Of a stretch of 64,000 nt of DNA, positions 1 to 8,458 are shown one piece after another; the stretch's first letter is position 1; the number at the start of each line of letters is the position of its first letter. The stretch is taken from positions 62,001 to 126,000 of the forward strand of contig NZ_JASZYK010000014.1 in assembly GCF_030317035.1 (NCBI RefSeq). The letters run 5' to 3'. The notes beneath the pieces were generated by a model. The model was not told the origin of the DNA. It did no database searches and saw nothing but the letters and a program-made list of their open reading frames with translations. This DNA comes from Variovorax sp. J22G73. GTDB taxonomy: Bacteria; Pseudomonadota; Gammaproteobacteria; Burkholderiales; Burkholderiaceae_C. A program made the position numbers and the translations under genes.

Positions 1-516
1 CTGGGCATCGGGCTGCAGTTCCGGCTGCTGGACACGGGCATCAAGGGCCTGCTGACGGCCGTGGACGCGACCTCGCTGCTCGAAGGCTATGGCACGGCGC
101 TGGGCCTGTTCAGCTCCGCGCTCGGGGCGCACCTGACGTGGACGCTGCCCTTCGGCCTGCTCATCATGTTCGCGGTGTTCAACCGCTTCAACCCGGCCTA
201 CGAAGAAGCCGCGCGCGACCTGGGTGCCACGCCCTGGCAAACCTTCCGCTTCGTGGTGCTGCCGCTGATCGGCCCGTCGATCGTGGGCATCGGCATGTTC
301 GGCTTCACGCTGTCGTGGGACGAAATTGCGCGCACCTCGCAAGCCATCGGCGACGTCAACACGCTGCCGCTGGAACTGCAGGGGCTGACCTCGACGGTGA
401 CCACGCCTTCGATCTATGCACTGGGCACGGTGACCACCGTGGTGTCGCTGCTGGTCATGGCCGTGGCGCTGGGCTCGGCCGCGCTGCTGCGCAGGCGCGC
501 GACCCGCAAGCGCTAG
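1..516 (+). CDS. ABC transporter permease, spermidine/putrescine (PotC-like) type, 5'-truncated
   Basis: This is the C-terminal part of an inner-membrane ABC permease; the gene begins before the window and reads open from base 1. The EAA loop that contacts the ATPase is clear at about codons 67-87 (EEAARDLGATPWQTF then VLP), followed by two hydrophobic segments and a basic tail (LLRRRATRKR). The loop sequence is typical of the PotB/PotC polyamine family. Substrate cannot be fixed from the fragment. Its TAG stop shares the four bases CTAG with the stop of the convergent gene on the other strand, so the two genes overlap tail to tail by 3 bases. Confidence 0.85.
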   Translation: MGIGLQFRLLDTGIKGLLTAVDATSLLEGYGTALGLFSSALGAHLTWTLPFGLLIMFAVFNRFNPAYEEAARDLGATPWQTFRFVVLPLIGPSIVGIGMFGFTLSWDEIARTSQAIGDVNTLPLELQGLTSTVTTPSIYALGTVTTVVSLLVMAVALGSAALLRRRATRKR

Positions 517-1259
517 CCAGCAACAGCAGCCGCTGCAGCGCGCCAGCGGGCGACGAGCAGCGTCTCGATGTCGTGCACGCGCCGGCCCGTGGCGCGCGCG
601 ACAGCCTCCCGGTAAGGCGGCATGTTGGTGCACTCCAGCACGATGTCTTCCACCGCAGGGTGAAGCGCCACCAGCCGGCGCGCGGCATCGACCACGTTGC
701 GCTCGGCTTCCGCCAGATCGAGCTGTGCCTCGTTGTTCAAGATGCGCCGATGGAACTCGCAGCCCGGCTGCACGCCCTGCACCGGCGTGCCGGCCGGCAC
801 ATCGGCAGCGTCGAGGATGGGCTGGCGCATCGACGCCGCGTCGAAGGTCAAGATGCCGGGCCGCGCGAACTCGCGGCATTGCAGCAGGCTCGAGGTGAGC
901 ACGGGCACGTTGACCGCATGGGACAGCACCTGCTGGTACGCCGCGAGAAAGCCGCAGCTGGTGGTGAGCACGGCAGCGCCCTCTTCAACGAGCCGCAGCG
1001 CGCCGTCGACGAAGGGCTGCAGCAGCGAAGCGTCGGCCTCCTTCACGATGCGCTCGGGCGACGCGCCCTCGATGGTGAGCAGGCGCACCGCGATGCCGTG
1101 ACGCTCGAAGGTCTTGGGGTTGCCCACGTCGCCGGGCGGCCGCGGAAAGCGGGTGTCGAGCATCAGCACGCCCAAGAACGGTTTGGAGGGCATGGAGGGC
1201 GTAGAGGGCATGGCGGGCGTGGCGCTGCGCCTCAAGCCAGGCACGACCGCGGACACCAC
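513..1259 (-). CDS. Aspartate/glutamate racemase family protein
   Basis: 248 residues from a GTG. Asp/Glu racemase-type enzymes work without cofactor using two cysteines. Both are visible, in TTSCGF (about residue 100) and in ECTNMP (about residue 210). The conserved N-terminal stretch is GVLMLDTRFPRPPGDVGNP. The start is uncertain: GTG at 1259 directly follows the upstream stop, but there is no good ribosome site, and the ATG at 1193 (MPSKPFLGV) gives a more family-like 226 residues. It is last in an operon behind an amino-acid ABC transporter, so conversion of an imported amino or hydantoin-type acid is plausible. The exact substrate is unknown. Confidence 0.8.
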   Translation of the reverse strand: MVSAVVPGLRRSATPAMPSTPSMPSKPFLGVLMLDTRFPRPPGDVGNPKTFERHGIAVRLLTIEGASPERIVKEADASLLQPFVDGALRLVEEGAAVLTTSCGFLAAYQQVLSHAVNVPVLTSSLLQCREFARPGILTFDAASMRQPILDAADVPAGTPVQGVQPGCEFHRRILNNEAQLDLAEAERNVVDAARRLVALHPAVEDIVLECTNMPPYREAVARATGRRVHDIETLLVARWRAAAAAVAG

Positions 1260-1260
1260 G

Positions 1261-2034
1261 TCACTGCGCCGCCACGCCCTTGAAGCGGCCCAGGAAAGCC
1301 TGCGTCGACGCCTCCTGCGGGTTGTCGATCACGCTCTCCGGCGGGCCGCTTTCCGCCACCACGCCGTCGCGCATGAAGACGACCTGGTCGGCCACCTCGC
1401 GCGCGAAGCCGATCTCGTGCGTGACCAGGATCATGGTCATGCCGTCCTTGGCCAGGCCCTTGATGACGCCGAGCACTTCGCCCACCAGCTCCGGGTCGAG
1501 CGCGGAGGTGGCCTCGTCGAACAGCATCACGGTCGGCTTCATGGCCAGCGCGCGCGCAATGGCCACGCGCTGCTTCTGGCCACCGGAGAGCTTGTCGGGA
1601 AAGTAGTCGGCGCGCTCCAGCAGGCCCACCTTGGCGAGCAGCGCGCGCGCCTCGGCCTCGGCCTGCGCCTTGGGCGTCTTCAGCACGGTGACGGGCCCTT
1701 CCATCACGTTGCGCAGCACCGTCATGTGCGGGAACAGGTTGAAGTGCTGGAACACCATGCCCGTCGATGCGCGAAAGCGCGCCAGCGCGCGCTCGTTGGG
1801 CAGCGTGGTATGCACGCCGTTGAACTCGATGGTCTGCTCGCCCACGGTGATGCGTCCGCCCTGGGGCACCGACAGCAGGTTGATGCAGCGCAGCAGCGTC
1901 GACTTGCCCGAGCCCGAGGGCCCGATGATGGCGACCACCTGGCCGCGCTCGACCTGCAGCGAAATGTCCTTCAGCACCACGTTCTGCCCGAAGGCCTTCT
2001 TGAGCTTGCTGATGTCGATCAGGGGTGCGGCCAT
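1261..2034 (-). CDS. Polar amino acid ABC transporter ATP-binding protein
   Basis: 257 residues, full length for the GlnQ/HisP/ArtP family. Walker A (GPSGSGKSTLLR, about residues 38-49), the signature LSGGQKQRVAIARAL (about 148-162) and Walker B with the catalytic Glu (VMLFDEATSALDPE) are all intact, as is the switch histidine in LVTHE. It powers uptake through the permease encoded just upstream; start and upstream stop are separated by one base, so translation is probably coupled. Polar amino acid specificity is inferred from the family and from the paired receptor. Confidence 0.95.
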   Translation of the reverse strand: MAAPLIDISKLKKAFGQNVVLKDISLQVERGQVVAIIGPSGSGKSTLLRCINLLSVPQGGRITVGEQTIEFNGVHTTLPNERALARFRASTGMVFQHFNLFPHMTVLRNVMEGPVTVLKTPKAQAEAEARALLAKVGLLERADYFPDKLSGGQKQRVAIARALAMKPTVMLFDEATSALDPELVGEVLGVIKGLAKDGMTMILVTHEIGFAREVADQVVFMRDGVVAESGPPESVIDNPQEASTQAFLGRFKGVAAQ

Positions 2035-2035
2035 T

Positions 2036-2833
2036 TCAGCTTTCTTCCTTCGGCCCGGCGCCGAATTCCATGCGCTTGGCCCAGACGGTGACGGGCAGCA
2101 GCACCGCGAAGTACGCGACCGCGATGAAGGTGTAGAGCTCCAGCGGGCGGTAGGTTTCGTGCGCGATCACCTGGCCCTGGTAGAGCAGGTCGGGCACGGC
2201 CAGCACCGACAGCAGCGAGGTGTTCTTCAGCTGCATGATCGACTGGCTCATCAGCGGCGGCACCATGCGTTTGAAGGCCTGCGGCAGCACCACCCGGCGC
2301 ATGAGCTGCAGGCGGGTCATGCCGAGCGCGCGGCCGGCCTCGACCTGGCCGTTGTCGATGGAAATGATGCCGCCGCGCACGATCTCCGAATAGAACGCGC
2401 CGCCGTACAGCGACAGGCACAGCGTGGCCGCGACCACGGCCGATATCTCCAGCCCGGTGAGCACCGGCAGCGCGTAATAGAACCACACCAGCTGCACCAG
2501 CACCGGCGTGCAGCGGAACACCTCGATGTAGGCACGGATCGGCCCCGACACCCAGGGGTTGCGCGACAGCCGCCCCAGCCCGGTCGCCAGGCCGACGAGC
2601 AGCCCCAGCACCACGCACACGACGGTGAAGACCAACGTGTAGGCCAGGCCGATGAGCAGCAGCCGGCGGTAGCTCCAGAGCACGCTGAAGTCCCAGTCGT
2701 AGGCCGTGCCCGAGGCGCCGCCCGAGAAGTGGCGCACAGCGGCCCACACGCCGGCCAGCCCGCATGCGAGCAGCAAGGCCGTGCCGAGCCGTGAGCGGCC
2801 GGTGGGCCCGCTCGCGGGATCGTGGAGGTCCAT
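2036..2833 (-). CDS. Amino acid ABC transporter permease (HisM/GltK family)
   Basis: 265 residues with about five hydrophobic segments. The EAA loop reads EAGRALGMTRLQLMRRVVLP at about residues 175-195, and the family sequence IRAYIEVFRCTPVLVQL lies near residue 105. Only one permease is present, so the transporter is probably a homodimer of this protein with the ATPase encoded directly downstream. The longer N-terminus (about 60 residues before the conserved core) holds an extra hydrophobic stretch. Second gene of the receptor-permease-ATPase-racemase operon. Confidence 0.94.
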   Translation of the reverse strand: MDLHDPASGPTGRSRLGTALLLACGLAGVWAAVRHFSGGASGTAYDWDFSVLWSYRRLLLIGLAYTLVFTVVCVVLGLLVGLATGLGRLSRNPWVSGPIRAYIEVFRCTPVLVQLVWFYYALPVLTGLEISAVVAATLCLSLYGGAFYSEIVRGGIISIDNGQVEAGRALGMTRLQLMRRVVLPQAFKRMVPPLMSQSIMQLKNTSLLSVLAVPDLLYQGQVIAHETYRPLELYTFIAVAYFAVLLPVTVWAKRMEFGAGPKEES

Positions 2834-2842
2834 GGCGCCCCC

Positions 2843-3691
2843 TTAGAACTTGATTTCGGGCGGGAAGGCGCTGGCCGGCACGCCGGCGAGCTTTTCCATG
2901 TTCTTCAGGATGACGCTGCGCACTTCGCCGTTGGTGCGCTCCTGCGCGAGCCAGGCGTTGACGGCCTTCTGCAGGCCGGGGTCGGTGTCCTTGCGCAGGC
3001 CGATGCTCACGGGCGCGGTGTAGACCGGCTGCGGGATGTACATGGTGCCCAGGCCCGGGCGCTTGGCCAGCAGCGGCTCGGCCAGCAGGATCACCAGCAC
3101 CTGGCAGTCGGCGCGGCCGGCCTGCAGCTGCATGGTGGCGGCGCCGGAGTTTTCCAGCCGGGTCACTTCGGCCTTGGGCAGCACGCGCTGGGCCAGCTGG
3201 TCGTGGCTGGAGCCGATGTCCACCACGATCTTGGTGTCGGGCGTGTTCAGCTGCTCCCAGCTCTTTTGCGGCACGCCCTTCTTGCAGACCACTGTGTAGG
3301 TGTTCTCGAACAGGGTGTCGGCAAAGTTGACCATGGCCGCGCGCTGCGGCGACGGGGCCAGGCCGAACATGGCGTCGATCTTGTTGGACTGCAGGTCGAG
3401 CACCGCGTTGCCCCAGGTGGTCTCGACGTATTCGACCTTGGCGCCCAGGCTCTTGGCCAGGCTCTCGCCGAAGTCGGGGCCGAAGCCTTCCCACTTGCCG
3501 GTGCCCGGGTCCTTGGCGAAGTACGGAATGGCGCCGGCAATGGCCCCCACGCGCAGCACATGGGTGCGCTGCACGCGAGCGAGCGAGCTTTCCTGGGCTT
3601 GCGCCTGGGCAAAGGCCGGCACGAGGGTGCAGGCGGCCACGGCAGCTGCGGCAGCCACGAGGGCGCGAATGAAATTTCGTTTGATGGTCAC
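2843..3691 (-). CDS. Periplasmic amino-acid-binding protein (SBP family 3)
   Basis: 282 residues from GTG 3691, chosen because GGAG lies 5 bases upstream; a TTG at 3706 is also open. The N-terminus is a clear signal peptide (MTIKRNF, then an Ala-rich core ending PAFAQAQA). The mature part has family 3 landmarks: LRVGAIAGAIPYFAKDPGTG, then GFGPDFGESLAKSLGAKVEYVETTW and a second lobe starting with IVVDIGSSHDQL. It captures a polar amino acid for the transporter encoded downstream. First gene of the operon, with about 170 bases to the divergent hydroxylase gene. Confidence 0.93.
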   Translation of the reverse strand: MTIKRNFIRALVAAAAAVAACTLVPAFAQAQAQESSLARVQRTHVLRVGAIAGAIPYFAKDPGTGKWEGFGPDFGESLAKSLGAKVEYVETTWGNAVLDLQSNKIDAMFGLAPSPQRAAMVNFADTLFENTYTVVCKKGVPQKSWEQLNTPDTKIVVDIGSSHDQLAQRVLPKAEVTRLENSGAATMQLQAGRADCQVLVILLAEPLLAKRPGLGTMYIPQPVYTAPVSIGLRKDTDPGLQKAVNAWLAQERTNGEVRSVILKNMEKLAGVPASAFPPEIKF

Positions 3692-3866
3692 GGCCACTCC
3701 AAGCAATTAGTTTGCCAATATACAAAGGTGGACGATTGTGTTCCAAGGCCTGCATTTCGCCTGTTGCGCCCGTGACGACGCCCGAAGCGGCGCAAGGCGC
3801 CCGAAAAGGGCCGCGCGACCTAAAATCCGCCGCACAACAACCACAACGCAACCCCGAGGGGGCTCC

Positions 3867-4997
3867 ATGCTCGACATCGACAAACTGAACGATTTCACCC
3901 AGAACCACGGCGAACTGCGCCGCGGCCAGGGCCTGGTCACCGGCACCATCGCACTGAGCCTGGCCATCCTGTGCTTCCTGGGCGTGCTGGCGTTCCACTT
4001 TCCGCAGTACCTCACCACGCCCGAGCTGCGCAAGAGCTACAACGTCGACGTGATGCGCTTCATCTTGCTGGCGGCCCTGGTCATCTCGGGCGGGCTGTCG
4101 CTGGTGAACATCATCTTCAACCGCTCGCGCTGGCTGTCGTCGGCCGCGTTCCTGTTGGTGGCCGCCTCGGCGCTGCTGGGCGGGCACAAGGTGCCGGTGC
4201 ACGACTTCGCGGACAACACGCCGTACATCGGGCTGGACTGGTTCATCCTCGACCTGCTGGGCTCGTCGCTGATCTTCATCTTCATCGAGAAGCTGTTCGC
4301 GCTGCGCAAGGACCAGCCGGTGTTCCGCGAAGAGTGGCAAACCGACTTCCACCACTTCGTGGTGAACCACATGATCGTGGGCTTCGTGCTGCTGGCCACC
4401 AACCTGATGGTGCACAAGCTCTTCGGCTGGGCGGCCAACGACGGCATTCGCGGCTGGGTGGGCAACCTGCCGTTCTGGGCGGGCATCCTGCTGATCATCC
4501 TGGTGGCCGACCTGGTGCAGTACTGGACCCACCGCGCGTACCACGAGGTGCCCGTGCTGTGGCGCCTGCACGCGGTGCACCACAGCGTGAAGAGCATGGA
4601 CTGGATGGCGGGCTCGCGCCAGCACATCCTCGAGCTGCTGATCACGCGCACGCTGGTGCTGGCCCCCATCTACGTGCTGGGCTTCAGCAAGGAAGTGATC
4701 GACGCGTACATCGTGGTGGTCGGCTTCCAGGCGGTGTTCAACCACTGCAACGTGAGCGTGCGGCTGGGGCCGCTGCGCTACATCATCGTGACGCCCAACT
4801 TCCACCACTGGCACCACAGCCAGGACATCGAGGCGCTCGACAAGAACTACGCGGCCCACTACGCCTTTCTCGACTACCTCTTCGGCACGGCCGTGAAGAG
4901 CACCAAGCTCTGGCCCGAAAAGTACGGCGTGCTGGGCGACTACGTGCCCAACGGCTTCTTCAAGCAGCTGAAGTTTCCGTTCGTCTGGAAGGGCTGA
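3867..4997 (+). CDS. Sterol desaturase / fatty acid hydroxylase superfamily membrane protein
   Basis: 376 residues. The ATG at 3867 follows CGAGGGGG. A membrane di-iron enzyme with at least five hydrophobic segments; the histidine cluster is HRAYHEVPVLWRLHAVHHS (about residues 222-240) and later NHCN and NFHHWHHSQD (about 310-320), the HxxxH / HxxHH / HxxHH pattern that binds two irons. Such enzymes use O2 to hydroxylate or desaturate lipid chains or sterol-like compounds; the substrate here is not known. Its TGA overlaps the ATG of the next gene by one base (the A at 4997), so the pair is probably cotranscribed. Confidence 0.9.
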   Translation: MLDIDKLNDFTQNHGELRRGQGLVTGTIALSLAILCFLGVLAFHFPQYLTTPELRKSYNVDVMRFILLAALVISGGLSLVNIIFNRSRWLSSAAFLLVAASALLGGHKVPVHDFADNTPYIGLDWFILDLLGSSLIFIFIEKLFALRKDQPVFREEWQTDFHHFVVNHMIVGFVLLATNLMVHKLFGWAANDGIRGWVGNLPFWAGILLIILVADLVQYWTHRAYHEVPVLWRLHAVHHSVKSMDWMAGSRQHILELLITRTLVLAPIYVLGFSKEVIDAYIVVVGFQAVFNHCNVSVRLGPLRYIIVTPNFHHWHHSQDIEALDKNYAAHYAFLDYLFGTAVKSTKLWPEKYGVLGDYVPNGFFKQLKFPFVWKG

Positions 4998-5785
4998 TGC
5001 GCTCCCACCTCAAGACCTTCGCGGCCCTGGCTGCCGCGGGCGCCGCCCTGCTGCTCGGCGCCTGCGCCACCCGGCTCGATATGCCCTCCAAGGACAACGG
5101 CCTGCGCCTGCGGGTGCAAAGCTCGGTCATCGCGCCGGGCAACGGCGGCGAGCTCATCGCGGCCGACGCGCTGGAGCCCGGCGACATCCTGCTGACCTCC
5201 ATTGCCACGGTGAACTCCTTCGGCATCCGCCTGGGCACCTTCGCGCCGGTGAGCCACGCGGTGCTGTACCTGGGCGACGGGCAGATCGCCGAGGCCGTGG
5301 GCACCGGCGTGCGCGCCCGGCCGCTGGCCGAAGTGGTCGACGAGGAACAGATGGTGGTGGCGTTTCGCGTGCCGGGCGTGGACGAAGCCGGCGCCGGGCG
5401 CATGCGCGCCTGGGCGCTGTCGAAGGTGGGCGTGCAATACAACACCGTGGGCGTGCTGCTGAACGCGCCCTTCGTGCTCAACCGCCGCCTGTGCGAGCTG
5501 CCGCTGGTGCCCAGCGCCGTCAGCAGCTACTGCATGAGCGGCATGGCGATGGTGCAGCTGGGCGCGAGCCGCAATGACCAGTTCTTCTGCTCGCAGTTCG
5601 TGCTGGAGGCCTACAAGCAGGCCGGCCTGCCGATCACCAGCGCCGACCCGCGCTGGGTGAGCCCGGCCGACCTGCTGCACATGCGCGAGGGCGACGTGCC
5701 CTCCATTGCCGCCACGCAGCCGCTGCGCTACGTGGGCCACCTGAAGTACAACCCGCCGCCGCTGCTGGCGGCCGACGGCCCTTGA
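4997..5785 (+). CDS. Lipoprotein with YiiX-like permuted papain (NlpC/P60-type) fold
   Basis: 262 residues starting with a lipoprotein signal peptide whose lipobox is LLGAC. A permuted papain-like core is visible: the histidine in PVSHAVLYLGDG (about residue 90) precedes the cysteine in DQFFCSQFVLEAYKQAG (about residue 198), the reversed order typical of the YiiX/YaeF family. The expected role is hydrolysis of an amide or ester bond in the envelope, but the substrate is unknown. The start overlaps the previous stop by one base and the stop region overlaps the possible TTG start of the next gene, suggesting an operon. Confidence 0.82.
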   Translation: MRSHLKTFAALAAAGAALLLGACATRLDMPSKDNGLRLRVQSSVIAPGNGGELIAADALEPGDILLTSIATVNSFGIRLGTFAPVSHAVLYLGDGQIAEAVGTGVRARPLAEVVDEEQMVVAFRVPGVDEAGAGRMRAWALSKVGVQYNTVGVLLNAPFVLNRRLCELPLVPSAVSSYCMSGMAMVQLGASRNDQFFCSQFVLEAYKQAGLPITSADPRWVSPADLLHMREGDVPSIAATQPLRYVGHLKYNPPPLLAADGP

Positions 5786-5844
5786 CTGCCGGATCGAACG
5801 CCGAATTGACCGCCGAATCGAACGCGGGATCGAGCTCGCCAGAC

Positions 5845-7071
5845 GTGTCCCACCGCTTCGACGTGGTCGTGATCGGCGCCGGCGCCGCTGGCCTGTTCTG
5901 CGCCGGCGTGGCCGGCCAGCGCGGGCTGAAAGTGCTGGTGGTGGACCACAGCGAGAAGGTGGGCGAGAAGATCCGCATCTCCGGCGGCGGGCGCGCCAAC
6001 TTCACCAACCGCGACCTCGACGTGCGCGCGCCGCAGCGCCACTTCATCGGCGACAACCCGAACTTCTGCCGCTCGGCGCTGTCGCGCTACGCGCCGCAGC
6101 AGTTCGTCGAGTTGGTGCAGAAGCACGGCATCGCCTTTCACGAAAAGCACAAGGGGCAGCTGTTTTGCGACGGCTCCTCGCAACAGATCGTCGACATGCT
6201 GCTGGCGGAATGCGCGGCGGGTGGGGTCGCGCGCTGGCAGCCGTGCAAGGTGGGGAAGATCACGTCTTTTGCCGAATCTGCTGATGGCGTCGACGTTTCT
6301 CGCTACCAAATCGAGAGCAGCCGCGGCGTCATCGAGACGGCGAAGATTGTGGTCGCGACCGGCGGGCTGTCGATTCCGCAGATCGGCGCGAGCGACTTCG
6401 GCTACCGCATCGCCGAGCAGTTCGGCCTGCGCCTGGTCTCGCCACGCCCGGCGCTGGTGCCGCTGACCTTCGGCGGCGATGCCTGGGCGCCCTATGCCGA
6501 ACTGGCCGGGCTGGCGCTGCCGGTGCGCATCGAAACGGGAGCGAAAAAAGACAAGATGGCCTTCCTCGAAGACCTGCTGTTCACCCACCGCGGCCTGTCG
6601 GGCCCGGCGGTGCTGCAGATTTCGAGCTACTGGAAGCCCGGCACCCCGCTCACGCTGGACTTCGCGCCCGGCGTGGACGTGGCCGCGTCGCTGGGCGAAG
6701 CCAAGCTGCGCTCCAAGAAGCGCATTGCCAACGAGCTGGCCACGCTGGTGCCCTCCCGCCTGGCGGACGCCTGGGTCGGGCAGGACCCGGGCCTGCAGCG
6801 GCCGGTGAACGAGGCCGCCGACAAGGCGCTGGCGGCGCTGTCGGAGCGCATCGCCCGCTGGCAGATCACGCCCAGCGGCACCGAGGGCTACAAGAAGGCC
6901 GAGGTCACAGCGGGTGGGGTCGACACGCGCGATTTGTCTTCGCAGACCATGGAATCGAAGCAGCCGGGCCTGTATTTCATCGGCGAAGTGGTCGATGTGA
7001 CCGGTTGGTTGGGTGGATACAACTTCCAATGGGCGTGGGCGAGCGCCCATGCGTGCGCAACCGCGCTATAA
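5845..7071 (+). CDS. NAD(P)/FAD-dependent oxidoreductase, BaiN/HI0933 family
   Basis: 408 residues from GTG 5845; a TTG at 5782 would add 21 low-complexity residues and overlap the previous gene by 4 bases. The FAD dinucleotide motif is VVVIGAGAAGLFCAG at about residues 8-22, followed by the family hallmark ISGGGRANFTNRD (about 44-56) and a C-terminal GEVVDVTGWLGGYNFQWAW that closes on the flavin. The physiological substrate of these HI0933-type flavoproteins is generally unknown; relatives reduce unsaturated bile acid ketones or act in electron transfer. The last codons contain the -10 element of the rpsU promoter. Confidence 0.9.
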   Translation: MSHRFDVVVIGAGAAGLFCAGVAGQRGLKVLVVDHSEKVGEKIRISGGGRANFTNRDLDVRAPQRHFIGDNPNFCRSALSRYAPQQFVELVQKHGIAFHEKHKGQLFCDGSSQQIVDMLLAECAAGGVARWQPCKVGKITSFAESADGVDVSRYQIESSRGVIETAKIVVATGGLSIPQIGASDFGYRIAEQFGLRLVSPRPALVPLTFGGDAWAPYAELAGLALPVRIETGAKKDKMAFLEDLLFTHRGLSGPAVLQISSYWKPGTPLTLDFAPGVDVAASLGEAKLRSKKRIANELATLVPSRLADAWVGQDPGLQRPVNEAADKALAALSERIARWQITPSGTEGYKKAEVTAGGVDTRDLSSQTMESKQPGLYFIGEVVDVTGWLGGYNFQWAWASAHACATAL

Positions 7072-7072
7072 T
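7067..7072 (+). promoter_or_regulatory. Putative -10 element of rpsU
   Basis: A perfect TATAAT overlaps the TAA stop of the flavoprotein gene and is followed by a GC-rich discriminator (CGCGGG), typical of stringently controlled ribosomal genes. The -35 at the usual distance is weak. It lies 110 bases before the S21 start. Confidence 0.5.
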
Positions 7073-7181
7073 CGCGGGCTAACTCTGGCCTCCCCTCAAC
7101 GGCCGCAAAAAGTTTTCAGTTGAGGAACCCCGGCTTTGGGCCTCGATCTCCCCGAGCCAACTTCATTTCAACGATTCATCA

Positions 7182-7394
7182 ATGACCACCATCCGCGTTA
7201 AAGAAAACGAGCCCTTCGACGTCGCCCTGCGCCGCTTCAAGCGCACCATCGAAAAGCTCGGCCTGCTGACCGACCTGCGCGCCCGCGAGTTCTACGAAAA
7301 GCCGACCGCCGAGCGCAAGCGCAAGAAGGCCGCTGCAGTCAAGCGCCACTACAAGCGCGTGCGCAGCATGCAGCTCCCCAAGAAGCTGTACTAA
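7182..7394 (+). CDS. rpsU: 30S ribosomal protein S21
   Basis: 70 residues, the normal length. The sequence is unmistakable: [21 protein letters not shown] at the start, [20 protein letters not shown] in the middle and a basic tail ending PKKLY. S21 binds the 30S platform and helps mRNA binding. It has its own promoter element and is followed by a strong terminator before yqeY, so S21 can be made separately from its neighbours. Confidence 0.98.
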
Positions 7395-7450
7395 GCAACG
7401 CCCAGGGCAGCTGGCGCTCGACGAAAGTCTCCGCCAGCACCCCGTTGCCC

Positions 7451-7489
7451 AAGCCGCGCCAGGGAAACCTGCCGCGGCTTTTGTTTTTT
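7451..7489 (+). terminator. Intrinsic terminator after rpsU
   Basis: AAGCCGCG pairs with CGCGGCTT and, after a C-C mismatch, CAGG pairs with CCTG around a GAAA loop. The hairpin is followed by TTGTTTTTT. It ends 16 bases before the yqeY start, so part of the transcription may read through. Confidence 0.85.
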
Positions 7490-7504
7490 GCCAAAGGTTC
7501 CCGA

Positions 7505-7954
7505 ATGACACTCAAAGAACAGATCACCGAAGACATGAAGACGGCCATGCGCGCCAAGGACTCCGAGCGCCTGGGCACCATCCGCCTGCTGCTCGCAGCC
7601 CTGAAGCAGAAGGAAGTCGACGAGCGCGTGGAGCTCGACGACGCCATGGTGGTGGCCATCGTCGACAAGATGGTCAAGCAGCGCAAGGACTCGATCGCCG
7701 CGTTCACCACCGGCGGCCGCGCCGACCTGGCCGACAAGGAAGCCGCCGAGATCAAGGTGCTGGAGGTGTACCTGCCCCAGCGCATGAGCGCCGAAGAAAC
7801 CACCGCCGCCGTGAAAGCCATCGTGGCCGAGCTGGGCGCCAGCGGCCCCGGCGACATGGGCAAGGTCATGGGCGTGGTCAAGACCCGCCTGGCCGGCAAG
7901 GCCGACATGGGCCAGGTCAGCGCCGCGGTCAAGGCCGCGTTGACGGGCGCCTGA
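7505..7954 (+). CDS. GatB/YqeY domain protein
   Basis: 149 residues, the full YqeY length. Begins MTLKEQITEDMKTAMRAKD and carries the characteristic KQKEVDERVE and YLPQRMSAEE segments. This helical domain resembles the tRNA-binding tail of GatB, the amidotransferase that makes Gln-tRNA, but stand-alone YqeY has no firm role. It follows rpsU, a very common arrangement in proteobacteria (rpsU-yqeY-dnaG); here a Nudix gene takes the third place, 2 bases downstream. Confidence 0.92.
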   Translation: MTLKEQITEDMKTAMRAKDSERLGTIRLLLAALKQKEVDERVELDDAMVVAIVDKMVKQRKDSIAAFTTGGRADLADKEAAEIKVLEVYLPQRMSAEETTAAVKAIVAELGASGPGDMGKVMGVVKTRLAGKADMGQVSAAVKAALTGA

Positions 7955-7956
7955 AG

Positions 7957-8436
7957 ATGAACGCCGGCAGCCCCTGCGCGCCCGACGCCCCGGTCCTCAA
8001 GGCCTGCGCCTGCCTGGTCGACGCGCGGGACCGGCTGCTGGTGTTCCGCCACCCCGCGGACGGCAACATGCAGCTCCCCAAGGGCACCATCGAGCCTGGG
8101 GAGTCGCCTGAAATCGCCGTGCGGCGCGAGCTGCTCGAAGAATCGGGCATCGATTACGCCGGCGCGCTGCAATCTCTGGGCACGCTGGACCGCGAATGCG
8201 AAGCCGGCGTCGAAGGCAACACGCACCGCCATCCGCAGCTGTGGCACCTGTTCCTGATGCGCGCCGAGGGCACGCTGCCCGAGAGCTTCCCGCACACGGC
8301 GACCGGCAGCCCCGAAGAAGAAGGCCTGGTGTTCGTGTTCAGCTGGCTCGAAGCCGGCGACAGCATCGACGACTTCGCCCTGCCCTACCGCCAGACCATC
8401 GAGCGCGTGCGCGCGGCCCTGCTGCTGTCGGCCTGA
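7957..8436 (+). CDS. NUDIX hydrolase
   Basis: 159 residues. The Nudix box GX5EX7REUXEEXGU is intact at about residues 48-70 (GTIEPGESPEIAVRRELLEESG). These enzymes cleave nucleoside diphosphates linked to another group. The N-terminal strand (PVLKACACLVDARDRLLVFRH) and the central W-rich part fit the small house-cleaning type. It starts 2 bases after yqeY and is probably cotranscribed with it. Substrate unknown. Confidence 0.9.
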   Translation: MNAGSPCAPDAPVLKACACLVDARDRLLVFRHPADGNMQLPKGTIEPGESPEIAVRRELLEESGIDYAGALQSLGTLDRECEAGVEGNTHRHPQLWHLFLMRAEGTLPESFPHTATGSPEEEGLVFVFSWLEAGDSIDDFALPYRQTIERVRAALLLSA

Positions 8437-8458
8437 ACCGCCCGAACAGGATTCGCGC

